A DNA stretch of 64,000 nt from Nonomuraea soli (GCF_013761175.1 NZ_JACDUR010000006.1:434001-498000); one strand, 5' to 3'. Shown: positions 17,411 to 26,562, counted from the first letter of the stretch. The notes: generated by a model not told the origin, from the sequence alone. Program-made: numbers and translations.

Positions 17411-18008
17411 AGTACCAGTTGTGCGACCTGAAGTGCCCCCAAGCCCCGCACGGGCGCCCGTAGCGGTGCTTGATGTACTTCAGGCCCCAGCGGATCTGGG
17501 TGGCCGGATTGTGCCGCCAGTCCCTTCCCGCGCCGGACATCTTGCCCGCAGGCAACGCCTGGGGAATGCCGTAGGCGCCGGACGAGCGGTTGTGGGCCCG
17601 ATGGTTCCAGTTGCTCTCCCTGGTCCAGAGGCTGTTGAGGCACTGGAACTGTCCGGAGGACCATGCGCGTTGCCGTAGCAGCCCGCGGGCGATCTCCTTG
17701 TTCCTGGCCTTGCCCGGCCTCTTGACCCGGGCTTCCGGCTGGGTGGGCGTGCGCCAGGCGCCGGCGCGGACCATGGTGGGCTTGGCGTGGGTGCGCCAGG
17801 TCCTGCGATGGATCCGCGTCGTTCCGTCGTCGGTCCGCCAGACACCCTGACGGGCCTCGCCGGATCCGGCGTCGGCCTCCCAGCTCCGGAAGTGGACCGC
17901 GGTGGCGGACTCGGTGTCCGTTTCGGCGGTCGCGGTGCCCGTCTCCATCGCCCCAACGGTCAGGGCGACGATGGCGAGCGTGCCGCACAGAGCGCGTTTG
18001 CTGTCCAA
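17409..18008 (-). CDS. Secreted lytic transglycosylase-like protein (long paralogue)
   Basis: The start is taken at TTG 18008, which has an AAGGA tract 5 nt upstream and opens directly into a signal peptide (SKRALCGTLAIVALTVGAM). Mature protein: a linker rich in Arg/Thr/Trp, then a C-terminal SLT-like domain of about 75 residues with LWTRESNWNHRA (candidate catalytic Glu), SSGAYGIPQALP, and a closing GRPCGAWGHF. It would cleave peptidoglycan outside the membrane. The next gene upstream on this strand is a shorter paralogue. An upstream open extension to 18212 lacks coding character. Length 199 aa. Confidence 0.75.
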   Translation of the reverse strand: MDSKRALCGTLAIVALTVGAMETGTATAETDTESATAVHFRSWEADAGSGEARQGVWRTDDGTTRIHRRTWRTHAKPTMVRAGAWRTPTQPEARVKRPGKARNKEIARGLLRQRAWSSGQFQCLNSLWTRESNWNHRAHNRSSGAYGIPQALPAGKMSGAGRDWRHNPATQIRWGLKYIKHRYGRPCGAWGHFRSHNWY

Positions 18009-18322
18009 ATCGATCCTTGCTGTCCGGTCGCGTGCGGACAGGCGCCGGTTCTTCCTGCGGCGCCTGGCTCCTCCTGCGCCCCTGGCTGGGGCGAGGAGGG
18101 TCCGCGTGGCCTGGCCGGGATCTGGTACCGCCCAGACTTCGGACGGCCCGGCAGGCCCGCGACGTGCTCTAGAGGCGGTTCTAGTACGGCGGCGCGCGCC
18201 GCGACCGTGCACGAGCTACGCGGCTGGAAGGGTGTTTGCCGCGGGCTGGGGGCGCATGACCGATTCGGGTGGTTGACCTACCTCAAGGGGGGTGGTGGTT
18301 GACCAATGGGTGAGGAATGGGG
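18009..18322. other. Intergenic region between lytic transglycosylase paralogues
   Basis: About 310 bp separate the long paralogue's start from the short paralogue's stop. It contains a direct repeat GGTGGTTGACC at 18268-18278 and 18294-18304, whose spacing (26 bp) could reflect a regulator site. I looked for a c-di-AMP (ydaO-type) riboswitch, which often precedes cell-wall hydrolase genes in actinobacteria, and did not see its conserved blocks. Confidence 0.4.
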
Positions 18323-18730
18323 TCAGTACCAGCCGCGTGCGAGGAAGTGCCCCCAAGCTCGGCACGGCGCGCCGTACCTGCTCTTGATGTAGGAAAGCCC
18401 CCAGGAGATCTGGGTGCGGGGGTTGGTGCGCCAGTCTCCGCCGTGGCTGGCCATCTTGCGGCCCGGCAGCGCCTGGGGGATGCCGTAGGCGCCTGAGTAT
18501 CGGTTGCCTGCTCTGTGGTGCCAGCCGCTCTCGCGGTTCCACAGCTTCTCCAGGCAGCGGAACTGGGTGCGGCTCCAGCCGCGTTTGGCCACCATGGGGC
18601 GGGCGATCGCCTTATTGCGTTCCTTGATTCCGGCCGTCTGCGCCTCGGCGGCCGACGCGGTGCCCGTCGTTCCGGCCGCCACCAGTGTGGCGGCCGCGAT
18701 CAGAGCGCTGGTACGGCGTAGCGTGGGCAT
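18323..18730 (-). CDS. Secreted lytic transglycosylase-like protein (short paralogue)
   Basis: Start ATG 18730 is preceded by an AAGGGA tract at good spacing. The 135-residue product has a signal peptide (RRTSALIAAATLVAAGTTGTASA) and essentially only the SLT-like domain: LWNRESGWHHRAGNRYSG with the candidate catalytic Glu, AYGIPQALPG, QISWGLSYIKSRYG, and a CRAWGHF ending. The C-terminal domain is clearly paralogous to the neighbour downstream; the short protein lacks the Arg-rich linker. Likely role is peptidoglycan turnover at the cell surface. Confidence 0.85.
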   Translation of the reverse strand: MPTLRRTSALIAAATLVAAGTTGTASAAEAQTAGIKERNKAIARPMVAKRGWSRTQFRCLEKLWNRESGWHHRAGNRYSGAYGIPQALPGRKMASHGGDWRTNPRTQISWGLSYIKSRYGAPCRAWGHFLARGWY

Positions 18731-18922
18731 GAGGATTCCCTTTCGGATGGACTCGTGAGGGACCGCGACACCCTCCCGCATGCCGTCCATGCGCCGCTAC
18801 TCGATCATGCGTTTGAAGATCGGCTAGCTCATGATTGATTTGTCGCCCGCCAGGGGATTTATCGGAAAAATGTGGAACGGGTCACAGTTTTCGCGCGAAG
18901 GTCGTTAAGTAGGGTTGGGCGC

Positions 18923-19414
18923 ATGAGTCTCCGTGAGATCCCGTTGCGCACCCTGGACGACGCCCCCACCACCCTGGCCGAGCTGGCCGGTGACAAGGCG
19001 GTACTGGTCGTCAACGTCGCTTCGAAGTGCGGGCTGACCCCGCAGTACACCGGTCTGGTCAAGCTCCAGCAGACCTACGGCCCCCGCGGGTTCACCGTGG
19101 TGGGCGTGCCGTGCAACCAGTTCATGGGGCAGGAGCCGGGCAGCGCCGAGGAGATCCAGGAGTTCTGCTCGACAACCTACGGCGTCGACTTCCCGCTGCT
19201 GGAGAAGGCCGAGGTGAACGGCGAAGGCCGCCACCCGCTGTACACCGAGCTGACCCGGGCCGCCGACGCGGCGGGCGAGTCCGGCGACATCCAGTGGAAC
19301 TTCGAGAAGTTCCTGGTGGACCGCTCCGGTGCCGTCGTGGGCAGGTTCCGCCCGCGCACCGAGCCCGAGGACCCCGAGGTCACCGGAGCGATCGAGAAGC
19401 TCGTTCAGGCGTAG
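18923..19414 (+). CDS. Glutathione peroxidase family (thiol peroxidase)
   Basis: The 163-residue protein has the GPx fold motifs: NVASKCGLTPQYTGL with peroxidatic Cys36, GVPCNQFMGQEPG, and WNFEKFLVD carrying the conserved Trp. A Cys, not selenocysteine, is encoded. In actinomycetes such proteins normally use thioredoxin or mycothiol systems rather than glutathione. Start ATG 18923; a TAGGGT hexamer at 18910-18915 could be a -10 box giving almost no leader. The 3' end overlaps the convergent deaminase gene by 10 bp. Confidence 0.92.
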   Translation: MSLREIPLRTLDDAPTTLAELAGDKAVLVVNVASKCGLTPQYTGLVKLQQTYGPRGFTVVGVPCNQFMGQEPGSAEEIQEFCSTTYGVDFPLLEKAEVNGEGRHPLYTELTRAADAAGESGDIQWNFEKFLVDRSGAVVGRFRPRTEPEDPEVTGAIEKLVQA

Positions 19415-19872
19415 ACGCGCGCGTGCAGGGCCCGGACCTCGTCGGCCAGCTCCGGCGCCGGGCCCTCCACCACCGCGCCCGGCACGACCTCGCGGATCGG
19501 CAGCGCCCGCACCGGCGACTCCGGCGCGCCCAGCTCGGCACGCCAGGCGGTCAGCTGCTCCGACGACGTCGCGTAGACGATGCGGCCCAGCCCGACCCAG
19601 CCGTGCGCGGCCGAGCACATGGGGCAGTGCTCGCCCGAGGTGTAGACGGTGGCGGCCGCCCGCTGATCGGGGCTGAGGTTCCCGGCCGCCCACCGGGCCA
19701 GCTCGAACTCGGGGTGGCGGGTGTAGTCGCCGCTGGACTCCTCGTTGTGCCCCTCGGCGACGATCTCGCCCTCGCTCACGAGCACCGAGCCGAACGGGAA
19801 GTTGCCCTTCTCCAGGGCCTGGCCCGCCAGCTCCACACAACGCCTCAAATAGCGCAGATCCTCATCGTTCAC
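19405..19872 (-). CDS. Cytidine/guanine deaminase-like nucleoside deaminase
   Basis: The 155-residue protein shows the zinc-deaminase signatures HPEFELAR (H-x-E) and GEHCPMCSAAH (P-x-x-C type with two Cys), with FPFGSVLVSEGEIVAEGHN upstream. It belongs to the CDA superfamily, nearest to guanine deaminase / tRNA-adenosine deaminase-like small enzymes; the substrate is not evident. Start is GTG 19872, overlapping the LacI regulator's stop as GTGA, so the two are translationally coupled. This suggests the regulator is transcribed with the deaminase. Confidence 0.88.
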   Translation of the reverse strand: MNDEDLRYLRRCVELAGQALEKGNFPFGSVLVSEGEIVAEGHNEESSGDYTRHPEFELARWAAGNLSPDQRAAATVYTSGEHCPMCSAAHGWVGLGRIVYATSSEQLTAWRAELGAPESPVRALPIREVVPGAVVEGPAPELADEVRALHARVYA

Positions 19873-20942
19873 TTCTTCAGTCTAGGACCGCAGCTCCCGC
19901 GGATGATCAGCTCGGTCGGCAGCAGCACGCTGCGCGGGCGGCGACGGCCGTCCGCCCGCAGCACCAGCTCGGCGGCGCGGTAACCCAGGTCGCGCGCGGG
20001 CTGGGAGATCACCGTCAGCGGCGGCGCGCACAGCTCCGCCCACGGCACGTCGTCGAACATGATCAGGCTCAGGTCGCGCGGGATGCGCAGGTCGAGCTCC
20101 CTGGCGGCCAGCACCGCCGCCTCGCCCAGCACGTTGCCTCCCGCCAGCACCGCGGTCACGTCGGGGTTGCTCTGGAACAGGCCGGAGGCGGCGGCGTAGG
20201 CCGCGTCGCGGCTCACCTCGGCCAGCACGACCAGCCCGTCGTCGGTCGCCTCCCGGAAGGCGGCCACCCGGCTCGCGTGGCCGGTGTTGCCGAGGAAGGC
20301 GATCTCGCGGTGCCCCAGCCCGCGCAGGTAGCGCACCGCCGTACGGATGCCGGCCCGGTCGTCGGCCAGGACGGCGGGCAGGTCGGGGGCCGCGGGTGTC
20401 CTGGCGCGGCGGGGCAGCCCGTCGAGGGCCTCCAGTTCGTCGAGCGGCTCGTCGTAGCCGCTTTCCGAGTCTTCCGAGTCTTCCGAGGCGGGCTCGCCGG
20501 GCAGCCGGTCGGCGAAGACGACGGTCATGCCCGACCGGATCGCCGGTGCCCACGCGTCGGGGCCGCCCGCGGGCACCGCGATCACCCGGTCGACGCTCTG
20601 CTCCAGCAGCATGCCGATCAGCTCGGCCTCCTGCTCGGGGTCGCCTCCCGTGGACCCGACCATGACGGGCTCGCCCGCCGTACGCGCGCAGGACAGCACG
20701 CCCTCGGCCAGCCGGCCGTAGAAGGTGTCGGTCAGGTCGGGCACCAGCAGCCCCATGCCGCCGGTGCGGCGCTGGCGCAGATTGCGGCCGAGCGCGCTGG
20801 GGCGGTAGTCGAGCTGGGCGGCCACGGCCAGCACGCGCTCGCGTGTCTCGGGGCTCGCCGAGCCGCCGGACAGCACCCGGGACACCGTGGCCACCCCGAC
20901 GCCCGCGGCCTCGGCCACTTCCTTGATCGTCACCCGCTCCAT
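19869..20942 (-). CDS. LacI family transcriptional regulator
   Basis: The 357-residue protein opens with the LacI helix-turn-helix VTIKEVAEAAGVGVATVSRVL and hinge RPSALGRNLRQ, followed by a periplasmic-binding-like effector domain closing FDDVPWAELCAPPLTVISQP. An acidic insert of about 30 residues (SEDSEDSESGYDEPLDE and following) interrupts the effector domain around residue 165-195. Start ATG 20942; the open frame continues upstream without coding character. A LacI-type palindrome overlaps the start codon and a similar one overlaps the msiK start point, so it probably represses itself and msiK. Confidence 0.9.
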   Translation of the reverse strand: MERVTIKEVAEAAGVGVATVSRVLSGGSASPETRERVLAVAAQLDYRPSALGRNLRQRRTGGMGLLVPDLTDTFYGRLAEGVLSCARTAGEPVMVGSTGGDPEQEAELIGMLLEQSVDRVIAVPAGGPDAWAPAIRSGMTVVFADRLPGEPASEDSEDSESGYDEPLDELEALDGLPRRARTPAAPDLPAVLADDRAGIRTAVRYLRGLGHREIAFLGNTGHASRVAAFREATDDGLVVLAEVSRDAAYAAASGLFQSNPDVTAVLAGGNVLGEAAVLAARELDLRIPRDLSLIMFDDVPWAELCAPPLTVISQPARDLGYRAAELVLRADGRRRPRSVLLPTELIIRGSCGPRLKK

Positions 20943-20956
20943 GGAAACGATTCCAT
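20941..20956. promoter_or_regulatory. LacI-type operator over the regulator's start codon
   Basis: ATGGAA-ACGA-TTCCAT is an inverted repeat with a central CG, the usual LacI/CcpA-family operator architecture. It covers the start codon of the minus-strand LacI gene, consistent with autorepression. Confidence 0.65.
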
Positions 20957-21006
20957 CATGACGTTCCATCGCGGTCGAGCTCAGGGGGATAACAGTCCAG
21001 GTCCTC

Positions 21007-21035
21007 TTGACATAGATGTCCGTTTCGGGTGAGAT
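21007..21035 (+). promoter_or_regulatory. Promoter of msiK
   Basis: TTGACA at 21007-21012 is followed after 17 bp by TGAGAT at 21030-21035. The -35 is perfect, the -10 moderate. The predicted start point, about 21042, falls inside the operator at 21039-21052. Confidence 0.6.
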
Positions 21036-21038
21036 GCA

Positions 21039-21052
21039 TGAAAACGTATCCA
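21039..21052. promoter_or_regulatory. LacI-type operator at the msiK transcription start
   Basis: TGAAAACGTATCCA is a degenerate version of the palindrome at the LacI gene, with the same central CG and outer TG/CA. Its place across the expected transcription start fits repression of msiK by the divergent LacI regulator. Confidence 0.5.
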
Positions 21053-21088
21053 AGCCGAGGTAATCCCCCGGTAGCGCGAAGGACTGTT

Positions 21089-22306
<1,218 letters not shown>

Positions 22307-22318
22307 CGCCCGACCGGG

Positions 22319-22404
22319 CCGGATCGCTCCCCGCGAAACCGGCCCGATCCGGTGATCCCCCTGCCCCAGGCCCCCGCCGCGACCCCCTCCCGCAGCGGGG
22401 GCCT
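22319..22404 (+). terminator. Double stem-loop terminator after msiK
   Basis: CCGGATCG at 22319-22326 pairs with CGATCCGG at 22345-22352; further on AGGCCCCCGC at 22368-22377 pairs with GCGGGGGCCT at 22395-22404. The second, 10-bp stem is the stronger. They lie between convergent msiK and the AhpD-like gene and may serve both. Confidence 0.65.
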
Positions 22405-22445
22405 GCTCATGCCGTCGAACGCCGCCACCTGTGCGGTGAAGGGGC

Positions 22446-22901
22446 TCAGTGCTTGTGCGAGCCCGCCACCAGCCGCGTGGTCACGCCGATGCGGTTCCAG
22501 AAGTTGATGGTCGCGATCGCCATCACCAGCGCGGCCAGGGTCTCCTGGGAGTACTCCTTCTCGGCCGCCTGCCACACCTCGTCCGGCACCCCGTCCGGGT
22601 TGTCGGCCAGCCGGGTCGCCGCCTCGGCCAGGCCGAGGGCGGCGCGCTCCGCGTCGGTGAAGTACGGCGCCTCGCGCCAGGCCGCCACCGACCACAGCCG
22701 CTCGTCGCTCTCTCCGGAGGCCTTCAGGTCGCGGGCGTGCATGTCGACGCAGTACCCGCAGCCGTTGATCTGGCTCACCCGCAGCTTGACGAGCTCGTAG
22801 GTGGTGCGCGGCAGGGAGCTGCGCCGCATGGCGGCCTCCACGCCGCTCATGGCCTTGTAGATGTCGGGCACCAGCTCGAAGGCGTTGAGACGAGGCTGCA
22901 T
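22446..22901 (-). CDS. AhpD-like carboxymuconolactone decarboxylase family protein
   Basis: The 151-residue protein has the CMD/AhpD core with the redox motif C48-G-Y-C51 and H55 (NGCGYCVDMH), followed by a helical half ending FWNRIGVTTRL. AhpD-like proteins act as alkylhydroperoxidases or disulfide reductants. Start ATG 22901 is preceded by GGAGAG at 5 nt; a TTG four codons upstream is less likely. Immediately upstream on the same strand is an Rrf2 regulator, a typical pairing for redox-controlled genes. Confidence 0.88.
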   Translation of the reverse strand: MQPRLNAFELVPDIYKAMSGVEAAMRRSSLPRTTYELVKLRVSQINGCGYCVDMHARDLKASGESDERLWSVAAWREAPYFTDAERAALGLAEAATRLADNPDGVPDEVWQAAEKEYSQETLAALVMAIATINFWNRIGVTTRLVAGSHKH

Positions 22902-22924
22902 GATTCTCTCCAATCGGGATGAAA

Positions 22925-22937
22925 AATATCCAGAATT
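22925..22937. promoter_or_regulatory. Possible Rrf2 half-palindrome before the AhpD-like gene
   Basis: AATATCCAGAATT resembles the palindrome ATATCCTGGATAT at the Rrf2 gene. It lies between the Rrf2 stop and the AhpD-like start, so the regulator may act there too. The match is imperfect. Confidence 0.4.
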
Positions 22938-22952
22938 AACCGACGGGCAAGC

Positions 22953-23423
22953 TCACATGAGCTGCCCGCGAGTGCGTGAGGGAGCGTCTGGATTGTGGCG
23001 CTCCACCTGGGCGATGACGTCGGAGATCGTCTGGGCGGCCAGTTCGCGCCGCCAGGCGAGCTCCGCCTTGCGCATGCCGATCGACACGGCGCAGGTGCGC
23101 CGGTAGTCGACGTCGTCGCGCCCGCCGGGACCCTCGCGGAGGATCTGCTGGCAGCGGAAGGCGTCCTCGCCGCCCTCGATGGCGGTCACCACGTCGAGCA
23201 GGGTGATCGCCGAGGTCGGGCGCGCGAGGCGGAAGCCGCCGCGCGGGCCCGGCGTGGAGGTGAGGATGCCCGCCTTGGCCAGCAGCTGGAGCTGCTTGTT
23301 GAGGTAGGCGGCGGGCAGGGAGTAGAGCGCGGCGAGCCGGGCGGCGGTGACGGCCCGGCCCTCCATCCAGGCCAGGTTCACGCAGCTGTGCAGCGCCCAC
23401 TCGACGCCCTCGCTCATCCGCAT
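22953..23423 (-). CDS. Rrf2 family transcriptional regulator
   Basis: The 156-residue protein is an Rrf2 winged-helix protein (EWALHSCVNLAWM, AARLAALYSLPAAYLNKQLQLL, TPGPRGGFRLARP). Cys residues are at 14, 91 and 111; the usual three-Cys cluster region of IscR/NsrR has only C91 and C111, so Fe-S binding is uncertain and thiol sensing possible. Start ATG 23423, or ATG 23417 two codons in. A palindrome overlaps the start. Likely controls itself and the AhpD-like gene 51 bp downstream. Confidence 0.88.
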   Translation of the reverse strand: MRMSEGVEWALHSCVNLAWMEGRAVTAARLAALYSLPAAYLNKQLQLLAKAGILTSTPGPRGGFRLARPTSAITLLDVVTAIEGGEDAFRCQQILREGPGGRDDVDYRRTCAVSIGMRKAELAWRRELAAQTISDVIAQVERHNPDAPSRTRGQLM

Positions 23424-23448
23424 ATCCTGGATATTACATGTCCAGGAT
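23422..23448. promoter_or_regulatory. Rrf2 operator pair
   Basis: ATATCCTGGATAT at 23422-23434 is a perfect odd-centred palindrome and ATGTCCAGGAT at 23438-23448 is a second, weaker copy 16 bp away. They cover the start of the Rrf2 gene and run to the stop of the SDR gene upstream, which implies autoregulation. Confidence 0.65.
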
Positions 23449-24203
23449 TACTCGGGTCGACCCAGCCTCGCGTTGACGGCGTGCTGCAGCGACTTCGGCA
23501 CCAGCGTGCCGAAGGCCACGATGGCCTTGTAGAGCGCGCCCGGAACGCTGACCCTGACGCCCCGCGCCAGATCGCGCATGGCGGTCCTGGCCACGTCGTC
23601 GGCGTCGAGCCACAGGAACTCCGGCGTGCCCGACATGTCCATCGAGGCCCGCGCGTGGAACTCCGTACGGACGAAACCCGGGCACAGGGCCATGACCCGC
23701 ACCCGCGGCGAACCGACCCCGGCCGCGACGGACTCCGAGAAGTTGACCACCCACGCCTTGGAGGCGCTGTAACTACCGCGGTTGAAGAAGGCCGCCACCG
23801 AGGCCACGTTGATGATCCCGCCACGGCCGCGCGCCTTCAGGACCGGCACGGCGGTGAGCGTCAGGCGCAGCACGGCCTCGCAGTGCACCTTCAGCATCGC
23901 CACCTCGTCGGCGACCGGGGTCTCCAGGAAGGCCGTGCGGTGACCGAAACCGGCATTGTTGACCAGCAGGTCGATCCCGTCACGGATGCGCTGCTCGACC
24001 AGCTCCAGGCCCTCGTCGGTGGCCAGGTCGGCGGGCAGGGTCTCGACCGCCGTGCCGTACCTGAGCTTGAGGGTCTCCGCCGACTCGGCCAGGCGCTGGG
24101 CGTCGCGGGCCACCAGGACGAGAGCGAAACCGTCGGCGGCGAGGCGACGGGCGAAGGCGGCGCCGATGCCCGCCGTGGCGCCGGTGATGAGTGCGGTTGG
24201 CAT
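23448..24203 (-). CDS. Short-chain dehydrogenase/reductase
   Basis: The 251-residue protein is a classical SDR: TGATAGIG at 7-14 (NAD(P) binding), NNAG at 82-85, Ser135, Tyr145-x-x-x-Lys149 (YSASK), and a PGFVRTEF segment. The C-terminal part LYKAIVAFGTLVPKSL is like the acetoin/fatty-acyl reductase-type SDRs of actinobacteria. Substrate unknown. Start ATG 24203; a longer open frame upstream overlaps the divergent pseudogene and lacks support. Confidence 0.9.
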   Translation of the reverse strand: MPTALITGATAGIGAAFARRLAADGFALVLVARDAQRLAESAETLKLRYGTAVETLPADLATDEGLELVEQRIRDGIDLLVNNAGFGHRTAFLETPVADEVAMLKVHCEAVLRLTLTAVPVLKARGRGGIINVASVAAFFNRGSYSASKAWVVNFSESVAAGVGSPRVRVMALCPGFVRTEFHARASMDMSGTPEFLWLDADDVARTAMRDLARGVRVSVPGALYKAIVAFGTLVPKSLQHAVNARLGRPE

Positions 24204-24257
24204 GTCCAGCAATCTACTGGGCGTCTTCGTGGGGAACCCCGGCCCCGCGCGGGCAGG

Positions 24258-24944
24258 ATGGAGGCGTGGGAAAAGCGCCCGGTGCCACCCTGTTGGCCGC
24301 GAGCCCGACAGCCACCCAGGTCGAAGGCCAGGCAGCGCACGGTCGTCGACCTGTCCGGAGAGGCGAGCACGGGCGGCGAGCGCGGCCTGCTGGGTGTCGC
24401 CTTCCACCCCAGCGGCGGCGGGGGAGACCCGCACGGTTACGGACAGAAGCTGTCGACCTGGCTCGGCAAGATCCTGCGCATCGACCCCAGGGGCGCCCGG
24501 CCGTACGAGATCCCGCCCGGCAACCCCTTCGCCGCCGCACGGCGGGGCGCCAGACCGGAGATCTGGGCGTACGGCCTGCGCAACCCGTGGAGGTTCAGCT
24601 TCGACCGGCAGACCGGTGACCTGTGGATCGGCGACGTCGGCCAGAACCGGTGGGAGGAGGTCGACGTCCGGCGGGCCTCGTCCAAGGGCGGCGAGAACTA
24701 CGGCAACTGCTCGGTCATCGCCGGATACGTCTATCGCGGCGCCGCCATCCCGTGGTTGCGCGGCCGGTTCGTCTACGGTGACTTCTGCGCGGGCTGGGTC
24801 AACACGACTCCCACGAGCAGGCCGGGCAAGGGAAGCAGGGCGGGCACCGTGAGACAGCTGTCGTCGTTCGGCCAGGACAACCAGGGCGAGCTGTACGCCC
24901 TGAGCCTGCGCGGCCCGCTCTACCGCGTCGAGGCCGTCTCGTGA
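24258..24944 (+). pseudogene. Decayed PQQ-dependent sugar dehydrogenase
   Basis: The frame ending at 24944 carries unmistakable blocks of soluble aldose/PQQ-dependent sugar dehydrogenases (YliI-like): GGERGLLGVAFHP, GKILRIDPRG, RPEIWAYGLRNPWRFSFDR, TGDLWIGDVGQNRWEEVDV, and GYVYRG...RGRFVYGDFCAGW. But GVAFHP is joined almost directly to GDPHGYGQ, where intact proteins have some 70-80 residues, and GGENYG is joined directly to NCSVIAGYVYRG, where about 50 are expected. The N-terminal blades and signal peptide are missing too. This looks like a gene reduced by deletions that happen to stay in frame. Its stop overlaps the next start (GTGA). Confidence 0.75.
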
Positions 24945-25384
24945 GGCTGCTCATCGTGCACCACACCACCTCGCCCGCCACCCACGAGCTGTTCGACGCG
25001 GTACGGCGGGGCGCGCGCGAGGTGCCGGAGGTGGAGGTGACCAGCAGGGCCGCGCTCCAGGCGACGGCCGCCGACGTGTTCGCCGCCGACGGGATCGTCC
25101 TGGGCACTCCCGCGAACATCGGCTACATGTCGGGGGCGCTCAAGCACTTCTTCGACGGCGTCTACTATCCCTGCCTGGAGGAGACCAGGCGCCTGCCGTA
25201 CGGGCTGTACGTGCACGGCAACAACGACACGACGGGCGCCGTCAACGCGGTGGAGTCGATCGCCTCCGGCCTGGGCTGGGCGCCGGTCGCCCGGCCGGTC
25301 GTCGTGCTCGGCCCTCCGTCGAAGCCCGACCTGGAGGCCTGCTGGGAGCTGGGCGGCACGCTCGCCGCGACCATCGCCCCGTAG
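24941..25384 (+). CDS. Flavodoxin/NADPH-dependent FMN reductase-like protein
   Basis: The 147-residue protein is a flavodoxin-fold protein: MRLLIVHHTTSPATHELFDAV at the phosphate-binding loop, ADGIVLGTPANIGYMSGALKHFFDG as the second FMN-contact region, and a GNNDTTGAVNAVESI segment. It probably uses FMN for quinone or metal-type reductions. Start GTG 24941 overlaps the stop of the decayed dehydrogenase, suggesting it was once in an operon with it. Confidence 0.85.
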   Translation: MRLLIVHHTTSPATHELFDAVRRGAREVPEVEVTSRAALQATAADVFAADGIVLGTPANIGYMSGALKHFFDGVYYPCLEETRRLPYGLYVHGNNDTTGAVNAVESIASGLGWAPVARPVVVLGPPSKPDLEACWELGGTLAATIAP

Positions 25385-25393
25385 GCGCGCCCG

Positions 25394-25672
25394 TCAGCCC
25401 CTGGCGGTTCGTTCGATGAGGTCCTGCGCCTGGCGGTCCAGACGCGCGCCGCGCGAGGCGCCCGCGTAGTGGACGACGAGGGCGACCACGGCGCGCAGTT
25501 CGCCCGGCGTCAGGTCGCCGGTGCGCAGTGCCGCGTCGAGCTGGATCTCGAGCTCGTCGTCGAGGCCCTGGGCGACGAGCAGGCCGACCAGGACCAGGCG
25601 CCTGTCGCGGTCGCTGAGCTCGGGGCGGGACCACACGTCCACGAAGCGGCGTTCGGCGAGAGGGTCGTCCAT
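25394..25672 (-). CDS. Small carboxymuconolactone decarboxylase-family protein
   Basis: The 92-residue product matches the C-terminal helical half of CMD proteins (DRRLVLVGLLVAQGLDDELEIQLDAALRTGDLTPGELRAVVALVVHYAG). The CxxC pair of AhpD is absent, as in the decarboxylase branch. Convergent with the flavodoxin-like gene, 9 bp apart. Function not assignable. Confidence 0.75.
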   Translation of the reverse strand: MDDPLAERRFVDVWSRPELSDRDRRLVLVGLLVAQGLDDELEIQLDAALRTGDLTPGELRAVVALVVHYAGASRGARLDRQAQDLIERTARG

Positions 25673-25855
25673 ACTGGGAAGTCGGATGTGAGCGCCTCAC
25701 GCGTTACACCCTTCACCGGCTCCATGACCGCTCTGTCACAGGTAAAGCCAAGGTACGGCCAAGATTTGGTCAAGATTTATCAGCTTCCAGGCGCACTAAC
25801 CCGCATGAAACAGGGCACAAAGACCTCGTTGGGCCTAAAGCGGAGGTAAGCCCTG

Positions 25856-26551
25856 GTGACAGCATTATGGGCTTGGAAACGGCTGACCGCGATCACGATC
25901 GCGGTCCTTGTGATGACAGGGGCCGCCTCATGCGGCCAGAACGAGTTCACCTACGTGCGGGATCGGGAGGGAACCACCTACTTCAAGGTGCCCGCCACTT
26001 TCGCCCAGGTCGAGTCCTACGGCATCGACCTGTTCCTGAGCGGCGACAATCCCGAATCGGAATCGGCGCGGCTGGCCAAGCAACGCGTCTGGTCGACGGC
26101 TTTCGACCAGGCGACGGAACCGACACCCGAGCATCTCATCAGCTCGACGGAACCCTTCGTCTACGCCACCGTGCACAAGCTGACCGAGGACCAGGTCGGC
26201 GCCATCTCGATGAACCGGCTGCGCGACTTCTTCCTACCGGTGACCAAGGACCTGCGCGGCGCGCTGGAGCAGCAGGCCGCCATGGCGGGCCGTGAGATGC
26301 GCTTCACGAAGTTCGAGCTGCTCGCCGACGATCTCCTGTCCCTGGAAGGCGGCGCGCGAGGCGTCCACGTCCGCTTCAACTACGAATTCCAAGGGAAAGT
26401 GCAGACCTACGATCTGACGTCCCTGCTGGATGAGAAGGGCGCCACGGTATCCGCCCTGGTCATCAGCTGCCACTCGCTGTGCTTCAGGGCCCGGGCGGGT
26501 GAGTTCGACAAAATCAAGGACTCCTTCAAGCTGATCCGGATGCCGGGTTAA
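25856..26551 (+). CDS. Putative lipoprotein, partner of the FtsH-like gene
   Basis: The 231-residue protein begins with a signal peptide of lipoprotein type (ITIAVLVMTGAASCGQ, lipobox A-A-S-C at about 23-26). The mature part has no domain I recognise; it contains a second Cys pair (SCHSLC) near the C terminus. Start GTG 25856 follows a GGAGGT tract. The next gene, a membrane AAA protease, starts 11 bp after its stop, so the two are almost certainly co-transcribed and may act together at the membrane. Confidence 0.8.
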   Translation: MTALWAWKRLTAITIAVLVMTGAASCGQNEFTYVRDREGTTYFKVPATFAQVESYGIDLFLSGDNPESESARLAKQRVWSTAFDQATEPTPEHLISSTEPFVYATVHKLTEDQVGAISMNRLRDFFLPVTKDLRGALEQQAAMAGREMRFTKFELLADDLLSLEGGARGVHVRFNYEFQGKVQTYDLTSLLDEKGATVSALVISCHSLCFRARAGEFDKIKDSFKLIRMPG

Positions 26552-26562
26552 AAGGGGCGCAC

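Noticed and set aside
18009..18922. c-di-AMP riboswitch upstream of the lytic transglycosylase genes
   Set aside because: Such riboswitches often precede cell-wall hydrolases in actinobacteria, but the conserved blocks were not found on the minus strand here.
18923..19414. Selenoprotein glutathione peroxidase
   Set aside because: The active-site codon is TGC (Cys36), not an in-frame TGA.
24191..24619. Separate small gene in another frame across the decayed dehydrogenase
   Set aside because: Its translation is Arg/Gly-rich shadow; the conserved dehydrogenase blocks are all in the other frame.
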